The notes: generated by a model not told the origin, from the sequence alone. Positions 1-6,957 are shown, counted from the first letter of the stretch. The stretch is 12,490 bases of DNA from Pseudomonadota bacterium (GCA_030632745.1 DAOVUE010000003.1:1-12490), one strand, 5' to 3'. Made by a program: numbers and translations.

Positions 1-207
1 AGGCAGGCAAACCCGTCCTCTGTGCAATCGTTTCATTAAGCACTTATCCGAACGATCCCCCCTTCTTTTGTCTCTTGATCTTTTGTCCGTTATGGTTGTA
101 AAGAATAACCAGAGAGGTAATGAATAAAGCAGGTTTTTGCCTAATGCCGGCTGCATGCAATTTTCAAACGACTTGTTTTGTACCTAAAAATATAGTACAT
201 TTAAGCT
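1..207. other. Left-edge region without a recognisable gene
   Basis: No product can be assigned here. Two short frames are open across the window edge. One is on the plus strand from position 2 to a TAA at 125-127. The other is on the minus strand from an ATG at 154-156 through position 1 (52 codons, rich in Arg and Lys near the edge). Neither has a visible ribosome-binding site or a motif I recognise, so either may be chance or a fragment of a gene lying outside the window. A nine-base direct repeat, TCTTTTGTC, occurs at 64-72 and 79-87. From about 160 onward the sequence becomes AT-rich and leads into the toxin-antitoxin module. Confidence 0.4.
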
Positions 208-220
208 ATGTATAATGTAC
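195..220 (+). promoter_or_regulatory. Operator-like dyad with TATAAT box at the toxin start
   Basis: The arms GTACATT (195-201) and AATGTAC (214-220) form a perfect 7-bp inverted repeat separated by 12 bases. A consensus TATAAT (211-216) lies in the right half, with no good -35 hexamer at the usual distance. Type II antitoxins with an Xre domain commonly bind such dyads near the start of their own operon, so autoregulation is a reasonable inference. The dyad overlaps the proposed toxin ATG at 208. A transcript starting just downstream of this TATAAT would therefore skip that ATG and carry only the later part of the toxin frame plus the antitoxin. Confidence 0.35.
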
Positions 221-471
221 TTATCAAAAAGAAAATTGTTAAAAATATAACAAAACTTCCAATATGGGTATAGAAAAAGATGTCTGTTTTGGTTTTAGAT
301 TTAAAAGATACAGGTCCAGAACAACCAAAATGGCAAAATTATAGTAAATTAAGTTCTACAGAATATCATTGTCATCTCGGTACTTCATGGGTAGCTTGCT
401 GGAAACATGACAAAGATACAATTAGCATTGAGGTGTATTATGTTGGCAGTCGTGAAAAATCCCCATACTGA
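208..471 (+). pseudogene. RelE/ParE-superfamily toxin, interrupted by in-frame TAG
   Basis: This looks like a ribosome-dependent mRNA-cleaving or related RelE-fold toxin, the partner of the downstream Xre antitoxin. Reading from the ATG at 208 gives a frame of 87 codons with one internal TAG at 271-273 (codon 22). The residues before it (MYNVLIKK...ITKLPIWV) and after it (KKMSVLVLDLKDTGPEQP, then NYSKL, YHCHL, WVACW, IEVYYVGSREKSPY) join without a gap into the usual RelE-like pattern: an N-terminal strand, an 'LP..V' helix, a 'DL..TGP' stretch and the C-terminal sheet. One C-to-T change of a CAG glutamine codon would explain the stop. An ATG at 280, two codons after the TAG, could allow reinitiation and give a 63-residue product lacking the first strand and helix. 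The toxin is probably inactive, unless the stop is suppressed or is a sequencing error. Codons 78-87 overlap the antitoxin start. Confidence 0.7.
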
Positions 472-814
472 AAACTCTCTTTTTGAGGTCAAAGGGGAAA
501 TTCCAAATAAACTTCTTCAATATTTGCAGGATAATTTCGGTAGTGATATCAAAATTATGGATGATGATGAAGAAATGATAGATATCTTTTCCTCAGATTG
601 GTTTAAAAATATTAATAACTCAACAACACCAGGTGAAATCGTAAAAATATATAGAGAAAACCTTAATTTAACTCAACAACAATTAGGCAAAAAACTAGGA
701 AAATTTACCAGGCAAAATATTTCTGACATTGAACTTGGCAGACGCAGCATAAGTAAAGAAGTGGCTAAGAAATTAAGTATTTTTTTTAATGTCGGTGTTG
801 AGAGGTTCATATAG
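440..814 (+). CDS. Xre-family antitoxin of a RelE-type toxin-antitoxin pair
   Basis: This is a 124-residue antitoxin expected to bind and neutralise the RelE-like toxin encoded just upstream and to repress the shared promoter. The N-terminal part (about 1-60) has the toxin-binding pattern of this family, starting 'MLAVVKNPHT' with an acidic 'DDDEEMIDIF' stretch at 41-50. Residues 64-124 form a helix-turn-helix of the Cro/C1 (Xre) type: 'IYRENLNLTQQQLG', then 'RQNISDIELGRRSISKE', ending in the typical 'NVGVERFI'. I chose the ATG at 440 over the ATG at 407 because GAGG (430-433) lies six bases upstream and because related antitoxins begin at this point. The gene overlaps the toxin frame by 32 bases in toxin-first (HigBA-like) order. 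It is intact even though the toxin is broken, so it may act as an orphan antitoxin. Confidence 0.85.
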   Translation: MLAVVKNPHTENSLFEVKGEIPNKLLQYLQDNFGSDIKIMDDDEEMIDIFSSDWFKNINNSTTPGEIVKIYRENLNLTQQQLGKKLGKFTRQNISDIELGRRSISKEVAKKLSIFFNVGVERFI

Positions 815-821
815 ATAAAAG

Positions 822-860
822 AACCGGGGTGTCCGCAGTAGGATTTCGGTTTCCCGGACA
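822..860 (-). terminator. Possible terminator after frdB
   Basis: Downstream of frdB on the minus strand are several mutually exclusive short stems: TGTCCG/CGGACA (830-835 with 855-860), CCGGG/CCCGG (824-828 with 853-857) and AACCG/CGGTT (822-826 with 847-851). They are followed on the minus strand by a TTCTTTTAT run (817-822 and beyond). The T-run suits rho-independent termination of the frd transcript, but the loops are long (about 20-25 bases) and the stems short, so the call is weak. The plus-strand antitoxin gene ends at 814 and has no T-run after this structure. Confidence 0.35.
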
Positions 861-862
861 AG

Positions 863-1621
863 CTAGCAAGAGCAGACTTCTGTATTACTTTTTAAGCCAA
901 TTTCTAACATTTTACGCCGCAGATAGGCTATTCTGGATTGTAATGGCAGGTTTTTAGGACATACATCTTCACAACCTAATAAGGTCATGCAGCCGAAAAC
1001 ACCATCTTCATCACCTACCAGCTCATAGTAATCACTATCACTGCGTTCATCTCTGGGATCAATCTGATAACGGGCAATTTTATTTAAGCCGACAGCTCCG
1101 ACAAATTCTTCCCGCATCTGAATAGTGCCGCATCCTGCCACACAGCAGCCGCACTCAATACATCTGTCCAGTTCATAAATTTCCTCTGCCAGTTCGGGCT
1201 CCATGCGTTGTTCAAGTTGATCAATGTTCAGTTCTTCATGTTGATGAATCCATGCTTCAAGTCGATTATTCAAACTGCGCATCCAGTTACCGGTGAATAC
1301 AGATAAATCACCTATTAATTCGAAAACAGGTAGTGGTGCAAGAGAAATATCGCTATCCATGTTAGCGGTCAGCGTACTGCAGGCCAGACCGGGTTTACCA
1401 TTAATGATCATGGCACAACTGCCGCAAATCCCGGCACGGCAGACAAAATCAAACTTTAGAGAAGGGTCATGATGTTGACGAATATCATTCAGAGCAATAA
1501 ACAACGTCATACCGGGAGCTTCTTCAATTTCAAAGGTTTCTATTCGGGGTTTGTCTCCTTTTATATGCGGATCAAAACGTAAAATATTGATTTTGAGCAA
1601 ACGTCCTTTTTCACTATTCAT
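863..1621 (-). CDS. frdB: Fumarate reductase / succinate dehydrogenase iron-sulfur subunit
   Basis: This 252-residue subunit carries electrons between the quinone site in FrdC and the flavin in FrdA, on the membrane face of the complex. Cysteines for all three clusters are present: [2Fe-2S] C61, C66, C69, C81; [4Fe-4S] C154, C157, C160, C221; [3Fe-4S] C164, C211, C217. The motifs 'CRAGICGSC', 'RCIECGCC' and '[13 protein letters not shown]' are diagnostic, and from memory the whole chain aligns with Wolinella succinogenes FrdB with cysteine positions shifted by about three. The start overlaps the end of frdA by 8 bases, with AGGGA seven bases upstream of the ATG, so translational coupling is likely. 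A short C-terminal extension ends in 'CSC', beyond the usual end of the family; its role is unknown. Confidence 0.95.
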   Translation of the reverse strand: MNSEKGRLLKINILRFDPHIKGDKPRIETFEIEEAPGMTLFIALNDIRQHHDPSLKFDFVCRAGICGSCAMIINGKPGLACSTLTANMDSDISLAPLPVFELIGDLSVFTGNWMRSLNNRLEAWIHQHEELNIDQLEQRMEPELAEEIYELDRCIECGCCVAGCGTIQMREEFVGAVGLNKIARYQIDPRDERSDSDYYELVGDEDGVFGCMTLLGCEDVCPKNLPLQSRIAYLRRKMLEIGLKSNTEVCSC

Positions 1622-3662
1622 CGGTACTTCCCTTTGCGGCAGAATTGTTATTTAAATCTGGAAAACGCTCATTCAGTCGTTCATTTTTCCCGCGATATTT
1701 TTCTGGTAATAAGTGTTTATAAGGCATTAATGTATTCTGCAGTATAAAACGATCCTTATCCTGTTCAGCCAGTTTAGCATGAATATCCATTACCTGCTGT
1801 TGTCGTAATTCACTGGCAGGGTGGTGGATAGTGATGTCTTTTCCGTAGCCTCTAAAACCCGGTGGTAGTTCCATTTCTTCAACATCAAGTGTTTCATAGT
1901 TCACATCAGGCATAGTGCTGTTTTGATCAGGCCAGCTCATAATGGTGCGTTTTAACCAGTCTTTATCATTACGTTCAGGATAATCTTCACGGGCATGCGC
2001 TCCCCGGCTTTCTCTACGCAGCAGAGCACCATAGGCAACGGTTAAAGCTATTTTAAGCATTCTTTGAACACGATAAGCATTGACCAGTTCAGGGTTAGCT
2101 GCCTTTGATTTTGAATGTTTCACGGCAATATTTCGACTGCGCCTCAGCAGTTCCTGTAATTCTTTTACTGCAGATTCCAAATCGGCTTCATTACGAAAAA
2201 TACCGACTTTGTGCATTAGAATCTGCTCCATAGATTCACGCAAAGCAAAAGCATCTTCACCCTTCTTATGCTTTAATAAGCGATCTAATTTATCCTTTTC
2301 CTGCTGAATAAAAAACTCAATAGTATTACTATTGATATCTACTTTACTGTCTTTCGTGTCGCAATAATCTGCGATATATTCTGCCACCAGCATTCCTGAA
2401 ACAACCGTTTCACTGACTGAATTACCGCCCAGGCGATTAAAGCCGTGTATATCCCAGCAGGCCGCTTCGCCACAGGCATATAGTCCCTGCAGGGTTTGTG
2501 ATTCTCCGCTGTATTTAGTACGGATGCCACCCATAGAATAGTGCTGTGTGGGTCGTACCGGAATCCATTCCTCTACCGGATCAATGCCGAGAAAATTTTC
2601 ACAGATTTCTTTTACTTCACGCAGATTTTTCTCAATATGCTCCCGTCCCAGCAGGGTGATATCGAGCCATAAATGATCCCCGTAACGTGATGGAACCCCC
2701 TTGCCTTTGCGTATGTGTTCAATCATTCGTCTGGACACTACATCACGTGAAGCCAGTTCTTTTTTCTCAGGTTCATAATCCGGCATAAAACGATAGCCGT
2801 CAACATCTCTTAACACACCACCGTCACCGCGGCAGCCTTCTGTGGTCAGAATGCCGACAGGAACGATGGCTGTGGGATGAAATTGAATCGCTTCCATATT
2901 GCCTAAGGTGGCCACACCCGTTTCAAGCGCTATGGCCTGTCCCATTCCCTGGCAAATAATAGCATTGGTTGAAACACTGTAAATACGGCCATAACCACCG
3001 GTAGCAATAGTGGTGGCCTTGGCGATATAAGCCGTCAATTCTCCTGTCATTAGATTTCTTACCACAGCCCCATAGCAGCGCTGCTGCTGGTTTTCAGTGC
3101 TATCATGAATTAAAGCGATGGCTTCCATACGTTCATGAACTTCAATTTTCTGCTTTTGTGCTTCGTTGTCCATGGCATATAACATACTATGCCCGGTTCC
3201 ATCTGCAGTGTAGCAGGTACGCCATTTTTTAGTGCCGCCAAAGTCTCGTGCAGTGATTAAACCATGCGCTTCATCCGCTTCAGTGATGGTCACTTTTTCG
3301 GCATTCATAATGGCCTGACGTTCCCCTTTCTTTACACGACTCCAGGGAACACCTTTAGCCGCCAGTTCTCGAATGGCTTTGGGGCAGGTATTAACAAACA
3401 TACGTACTATTTTTTGATCCGCTCCCCAGTCACTGCCTTTAATGGTATCTTCAAAATGAATATCTTCATTATCCCCTCGCCCCATCACAGAGTTTGCCAG
3501 ACTAGCCTGCATGCCTCCCTGCGCAGCCGCAGAATGAGAACGTTTGGGAGGCACCAGACTCAATACTATGGGCTCATAGCCACGAGCTTTTACGCCTGTT
3601 GCAGTGCGTAAACCTGCCAGACCTCCGCCTATGACTAATACATCGGTATAAATGATTTTCAT
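1614..3662 (-). CDS. frdA: Fumarate reductase / succinate dehydrogenase flavoprotein subunit
   Basis: This 682-residue flavoprotein interconverts fumarate and succinate. The N-terminal FAD-binding motif 'VIGGGLAGL' (10-18) is followed by '[10 protein letters not shown]', in which H43 is the expected site of covalent FAD attachment. The active-site residues known from the Wolinella enzyme are all in place: H262 in 'FHPT', R306 in 'ASRDV' (the catalytic proton-shuttle arginine), H374 in 'HYSMGG' and R410 in 'NRLGG'. Long stretches such as '[19 protein letters not shown]' look nearly identical to the epsilonproteobacterial FrdA. The C-terminus is some 20 residues longer than the Wolinella chain (656 residues). 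A possible AAGAG ribosome site lies eight bases before the ATG. Sequence alone does not fix the physiological direction, so SdhA is an equally valid name. Confidence 0.95.
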   Translation of the reverse strand: MKIIYTDVLVIGGGLAGLRTATGVKARGYEPIVLSLVPPKRSHSAAAQGGMQASLANSVMGRGDNEDIHFEDTIKGSDWGADQKIVRMFVNTCPKAIRELAAKGVPWSRVKKGERQAIMNAEKVTITEADEAHGLITARDFGGTKKWRTCYTADGTGHSMLYAMDNEAQKQKIEVHERMEAIALIHDSTENQQQRCYGAVVRNLMTGELTAYIAKATTIATGGYGRIYSVSTNAIICQGMGQAIALETGVATLGNMEAIQFHPTAIVPVGILTTEGCRGDGGVLRDVDGYRFMPDYEPEKKELASRDVVSRRMIEHIRKGKGVPSRYGDHLWLDITLLGREHIEKNLREVKEICENFLGIDPVEEWIPVRPTQHYSMGGIRTKYSGESQTLQGLYACGEAACWDIHGFNRLGGNSVSETVVSGMLVAEYIADYCDTKDSKVDINSNTIEFFIQQEKDKLDRLLKHKKGEDAFALRESMEQILMHKVGIFRNEADLESAVKELQELLRRSRNIAVKHSKSKAANPELVNAYRVQRMLKIALTVAYGALLRRESRGAHAREDYPERNDKDWLKRTIMSWPDQNSTMPDVNYETLDVEEMELPPGFRGYGKDITIHHPASELRQQQVMDIHAKLAEQDKDRFILQNTLMPYKHLLPEKYRGKNERLNERFPDLNNNSAAKGSTDE

Positions 3663-3692
3663 TGTTTGAACTCTTATCTAACATATTGTGTA

Positions 3693-3750
3693 CCACTGTC
3701 TTATTTGCTGTTCTTTTTATATAAAGAGAATGTTAGCAAAATGACAGTGG
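3693..3750. repeat. Long imperfect inverted repeat between frdC and frdA
   Basis: The 94-base gap between frdC and frdA is mostly one potential hairpin. The outer arms are CCACTGTC (3693-3700) and GACAGTGG (3743-3750), a perfect 8-bp match. The middle arms are TTTGCT (3704-3709) and AGCAAA (3735-3740). The inner arms are 3711-3720 and 3721-3730, complementary at nine of ten positions. Small internal loops separate the three blocks. In the mRNA it would lie just after the frdC stop and about 30 bases before the frdA start. It could act as an mRNA processing or stabilising element, or as an attenuator. It does not look like a simple terminator, because no T-run follows it on the minus strand. 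Confidence 0.65.
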
Positions 3751-3756
3751 AAAATT

Positions 3757-4575
3757 TCATTTGGCTGAGGGCTCTTCAGCGACTGGAGCTGCAGGCTGCG
3801 TCTGTGGTTGAGAATGATAGCGTTCGCCGACTTTATCTGCATGCTGGTAGCCAATCAGCATATAGGTTCCTAATGACAATAAACTAATAGTTAAATAAAC
3901 AATAATGCCGATGAACATCCACTTTTTCATTAACACTTTATTTTTTTTATCCTGCTTTGAGTTGCCTGTGTTTTTACTGAACAGACTGAATAATCCCCAT
4001 TTTAATGTCACTCGATAAAGCCCTATAAAAGCATGCAAAATAACACTGATTAATAATATCAGATACAATGGCCACATCCATTCACTATAAATACGATCGG
4101 CTGAAGCATAAGGGCCTATTTGAGAGGGCTGACTCATCATCATATACAAGTGCACTGAACCCAGAAAAAACATAATAGAGCCGGTGATGACCTGGTAAAG
4201 CCATAGGCTGGTATCACTATGTTTAAAATTATTGTTATGGCTGATAAAAATTCGATATTGTCTATAAGTGGATGGAAATTTACGCACGGCAGTCATAGCA
4301 TGTAGAATAAAAATAAAGAAGATTGAGGCGGCCAGAAAAGAAATAATTCCCGGATAGGTTTCACCAAAAAAATAATAGCCTTCAAAAAATTTTGTCACTG
4401 CCAGCATGGCGTCCTTGCTGATTAAAATACTCGCCTCAAATATTAAATGCAGAGTAATAAAGAGAGCTAATATCAGTCCTGTTGCACTTTGTATAAAATC
4501 CAGTCGTGCGGGCATGTAACTGATAAAACCACATCGATAGGCGGCAATGCTTTTTTGTTCCCTGTCATGTCTCAT
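3757..4575 (-). CDS. frdC: Dihaem cytochrome b membrane anchor of fumarate reductase (FrdC/SdhC type B)
   Basis: This 272-residue integral membrane protein anchors FrdAB, binds two b haems and holds the quinone site. Five membrane segments are visible at about 28-52, 76-97, 125-147, 166-188 and 219-242. The axial histidines H43, H92, H142 and H181 match Wolinella His44, 93, 143 and 182 with an offset of one. E65 matches Wolinella Glu66, needed for menaquinol oxidation. The glutamate of the proposed E-pathway (Wolinella Glu180) is replaced by I179 in 'SVILHAFIGLYR'. The protein ends in an unusual Pro/Ala/Gln-rich tail (256-272). The start is supported by a strong AAGGAGA (4583-4589) seven bases from the ATG. 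The cls stop lies 32 bases upstream, so cotranscription is possible. Confidence 0.93.
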   Translation of the reverse strand: MRHDREQKSIAAYRCGFISYMPARLDFIQSATGLILALFITLHLIFEASILISKDAMLAVTKFFEGYYFFGETYPGIISFLAASIFFIFILHAMTAVRKFPSTYRQYRIFISHNNNFKHSDTSLWLYQVITGSIMFFLGSVHLYMMMSQPSQIGPYASADRIYSEWMWPLYLILLISVILHAFIGLYRVTLKWGLFSLFSKNTGNSKQDKKNKVLMKKWMFIGIIVYLTISLLSLGTYMLIGYQHADKVGERYHSQPQTQPAAPVAEEPSAK

Positions 4576-4607
4576 TGATGTCTCTCCTTGATTTACATAG
4601 AAGGTTT

Positions 4608-6122
4608 CTACAAAACGGGTGAAAATAAATAAAATACACGGCTAATCGCTTTAAACCAGAAGGGTCGTTGTTCAAAATCTTCAATATTATCCAGATAACA
4701 ATTATTCATATCATATTCCAGCATATCACTCACCTGTGCATTAAATTCTTTATCTGCGATATAAGCCATGATTTCAAAGTTCAGGTGAATAGAACGGTTA
4801 TCCAGATTGACAGTGCCTATCCCGGATAATTGATCATCGACTAAAATAACTTTCTGATGACTAAAGCCTTTGGTATAACGATAAATTTTAATATCATAGC
4901 CTTTCAATTCTTTATAATAGGCGAAAGAAGTGAGATAAACAAAAAACTTGTCATATTTTTCTGGTAATATAAGACGCACATCAACATTTCTCAGAGCGGC
5001 ATTTTTAAGTGCGTTAATGACTTCTGCATCGGGAACAAAGTAGGGGCTGGTGATCCACAGTCGTTTTTTTGAGCTATTAATTAATGCACATAAAAATAAT
5101 GAGCAAACAGGTTTTTCATCTGCGGGGCCGGTGTCCAGAATCATTACATTTTTTGTATAAGTTGTTATTTCCTGCTCTGCTGCTTGCATTTTATTGCCAG
5201 CAGTCATTTTGTCTCTATGGGTTTCTGCAGCCTGTATCTGCCAGTTGAGCTTCGAAATATGTCCCCTGCTCCAATACCAGTCCTTGATAAATACCGCCTG
5301 CATCACTTGTACAGAAGGCCCACGCAGCAGCACATGGGTATCACGCCAATAGCCCATTGTTTTATTTTTCCCAAGGTATTCATCTCCCAGGTTCAGACCT
5401 CCGACAAAGGCTTTTAAACCATCAACAATAAGAATTTTTCTATGATTGCGAAAATTGATATGCAGATACTTACCAATACCATTATGATGGCCGTCAAAAC
5501 TGGCAACATGAGCTCCCGCCTTTCTTAATTTGTGTAAATACCAGGATGATAAAGCATGAGAACCCACTTTGTCATAAAGAAAATAAACCCGAACTCCCTG
5601 TTTTAACTTTTTAGTTAAAAGCTGGCGAAAAGCCTCACCCACTGAATCGTGGTTCACTATATAAAATTGTAATAAAACATAATCCCGGGCAGATTCAATG
5701 GCTTTAAGCATTTCCTTATAGGTTTTTTCGCCATTAATTAATAATTTCACGCCATTGTGGGAAGTAAAGGGGAGTGTTTCAAGCTTATGTGTGGTATGGA
5801 TAATATCTTCTATACCACGCATATTATGTACGTAATAGGGCTTTATTTGCTGGTAAAGTGCTTCTACATTGTCAATGTTTTCCATACGGGCCATACGCAT
5901 ACGATTCATATAAGCATAAAAACGACTGCTGCCGAATACCCAATAGAGTGGTAAGACCAGTAGAGGCAGGCTGATCAAACTAATTGACCAGGCAATAGCT
6001 GCCTGAGAAGTTCGGGCTTTTAATATAGCCTGAACAGCAAAATAGATTCCGGTTAATTCGATAAAGAGGTAGAGGAAACCCCAAAAATAAATTTGATCCT
6101 CAATAAAACTGATTTCCAGCAT
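4608..6122 (-). CDS. cls: Cardiolipin synthase, phospholipase D family
   Basis: This inner-membrane enzyme condenses phosphatidylglycerol (or a related donor) to cardiolipin. The 504 residues are close to the usual ClsA length. Two N-terminal membrane segments (about 10-34 and 41-63) form the PLDc_N anchor. Two phospholipase D catalytic motifs follow: H227-x-K229-x4-D234 in 'NHRKILIVDG' and H422-x-K424-x4-D429 in 'SHQKVILVDD', each trailed by the expected 'GGLNLGDEY' or 'GTVNLDNRS'. The linker between the domains, around residues 290-320, is charged and less familiar. The start is uncertain because AGAGG lies about ten bases before the ATG, slightly far. It is divergent from mobA and sits 32 bases upstream of frdC in the same direction, so a cls-frdCAB transcript is plausible. 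Whether it is ClsA or another Cls paralogue cannot be decided here. Confidence 0.9.
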   Translation of the reverse strand: MLEISFIEDQIYFWGFLYLFIELTGIYFAVQAILKARTSQAAIAWSISLISLPLLVLPLYWVFGSSRFYAYMNRMRMARMENIDNVEALYQQIKPYYVHNMRGIEDIIHTTHKLETLPFTSHNGVKLLINGEKTYKEMLKAIESARDYVLLQFYIVNHDSVGEAFRQLLTKKLKQGVRVYFLYDKVGSHALSSWYLHKLRKAGAHVASFDGHHNGIGKYLHINFRNHRKILIVDGLKAFVGGLNLGDEYLGKNKTMGYWRDTHVLLRGPSVQVMQAVFIKDWYWSRGHISKLNWQIQAAETHRDKMTAGNKMQAAEQEITTYTKNVMILDTGPADEKPVCSLFLCALINSSKKRLWITSPYFVPDAEVINALKNAALRNVDVRLILPEKYDKFFVYLTSFAYYKELKGYDIKIYRYTKGFSHQKVILVDDQLSGIGTVNLDNRSIHLNFEIMAYIADKEFNAQVSDMLEYDMNNCYLDNIEDFEQRPFWFKAISRVFYLFSPVL

Positions 6123-6174
6123 TTTTCAAGTACCTCTAGAGAGTATTAATTTTTTTGTTACTTAGAAGCCTTTA

Positions 6175-6192
6175 GCCAAAGTTGAATTTGGC
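6175..6192. promoter_or_regulatory. 18-bp dyad in the cls-mobA divergent promoter region
   Basis: GCCAAA (6175-6180) and TTTGGC (6187-6192) form a perfect 6-6-6 inverted repeat around the spacer GTTGAA. It lies between divergent genes and is centred about 45 bases upstream of the start site predicted from the mobA -10 box, a typical place for an activator or a divergent repressor. I do not recognise the consensus. A chance dyad of this size is possible. Confidence 0.3.
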
Positions 6193-6213
6193 CAGCATTC
6201 ATTTGCAGAAGTC

Positions 6214-6222
6214 TGATATAAT
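6214..6222 (+). promoter_or_regulatory. Extended -10 promoter for mobA
   Basis: TGATATAAT is a perfect extended -10 element (TGnTATAAT), with the TATAAT at 6217-6222. No good -35 hexamer lies 16-18 bases upstream, which is typical for extended -10 promoters. Transcription would start near 6229, leaving a leader of about 26 bases before the chosen mobA ATG at 6255. A start at about 6229 also makes the alternative TTG at 6234 unlikely, because it would be almost leaderless. Confidence 0.5.
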
Positions 6223-6254
6223 TTTAGCTCCTATTGTATTCTTTTAGTGATGCT

Positions 6255-6839
6255 ATGCAAATAACAGGTCTAATTCTAGCGGGTGGCCGTTCCAGTCGTA
6301 TGGACGGGCAGGACAAAGGCTTGCTTAAATTAATTGATAAGCCGATGATTGAATATGTCATTCAACAACTTAAACCACAGGTTGAACAGATTTTAATCAG
6401 TGCCAATCGTCACATTGGGCAATATGAACAATTCGGCTATGATGTTTTATTAGATGAATACGATGACTTTCGCGGCCCTATGGCTGGTATGGCAAAAGGT
6501 TTATCCAGTATTGATAGTGAGTACCTGCTGACTGTGCCTTGTGACGGGCCTTTGCTGCCGATAGATTTGGCGGTTAGAATGCTGGATTATGCCCAAAAGA
6601 TGAATAACAAAGCTGTCTTTGCATTTGATGGTCAGTATAAACAACCCACTTACAATCTGCTTCATACTGATTTACTGCCGGCTTTACTCTATTCCCTGAA
6701 AAACAAGGAATATAAATTAGGAAAATGGCTGCTGGACAATGATGCTGGAAAAGTTGACTTTTCTGATCAAAAATCAGCATTTCTCAATGTGAATACAGCG
6801 GATGATATACAGCTGCTGTTAAAAAAATTAAGCGGTTAG
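6255..6839 (+). CDS. mobA: Molybdenum cofactor guanylyltransferase
   Basis: MobA transfers GMP from GTP to molybdopterin-bound molybdenum, making the bis-MGD cofactor of DMSO-reductase-family enzymes in the cytoplasm. The 194 residues carry the nucleotide-binding signature 'LAGGRSSRMDGQDKGL' (8-23, with K21), N51, D67 in 'LLDEYDDFRGPMAGM' and the metal-binding D97 in 'VPCDGPLLP'. The usual 'RMGG' is 'RMDG' here, a small deviation. The C-terminal 'FLNVNTADDI' is typical. I chose the ATG at 6255 because family members begin a few residues before 'ITGLILAGG'. A TTG at 6234 in the same frame would add seven residues. No Shine-Dalgarno is clear. No molybdoenzyme gene or other cofactor gene lies nearby, so its client enzymes are elsewhere. 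Confidence 0.92.
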   Translation: MQITGLILAGGRSSRMDGQDKGLLKLIDKPMIEYVIQQLKPQVEQILISANRHIGQYEQFGYDVLLDEYDDFRGPMAGMAKGLSSIDSEYLLTVPCDGPLLPIDLAVRMLDYAQKMNNKAVFAFDGQYKQPTYNLLHTDLLPALLYSLKNKEYKLGKWLLDNDAGKVDFSDQKSAFLNVNTADDIQLLLKKLSG

Positions 6840-6871
6840 CTGTGCGGATAGATACATGCACAGAAAAAAGC

Positions 6872-6890
6872 ACGGATAAAATCCGTTTTA
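6872..6890 (+). terminator. Possible rho-independent terminator after mobA
   Basis: ACGGAT (6872-6877) and ATCCGT (6881-6886) form a 6-bp stem with a three-base loop, followed by TTTTA. It lies 33 bases after the mobA stop. The stem is short but well placed. A second small stem, CTGTGC/GCACAG, lies just before it, between the mobA stop and 6862. Confidence 0.45.
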
Positions 6891-6957
6891 GATCAAGGCA
6901 ATTGTAGTTGTTTTCATATAAACTATGCTGTTTTTGCAACTCACTTTTCACTTGGAT

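Noticed and set aside
407..439. Upstream ATG at 407 as the antitoxin start
   Set aside because: The ATG at 440 has GAGG at a six-base spacing and matches the start of related antitoxins; the extra 11 residues are read from toxin coding sequence in another frame.
815..862. Integron attC site or element end beside the toxin-antitoxin module
   Set aside because: The short inverted repeats here lack the core sites expected of attC, and no matching repeat was found at the left side of the module.
2080..2307. Plus-strand frame inside frdA, and similar frames at 3264-3611 and 5184-5417
   Set aside because: They are shadows of strongly supported minus-strand genes, without ribosome sites or recognisable domains.
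6234..6254. TTG at 6234 as the mobA start
   Set aside because: It lies about five bases from the inferred transcription start and adds seven residues not typical of MobA; the ATG at 6255 fits the family.
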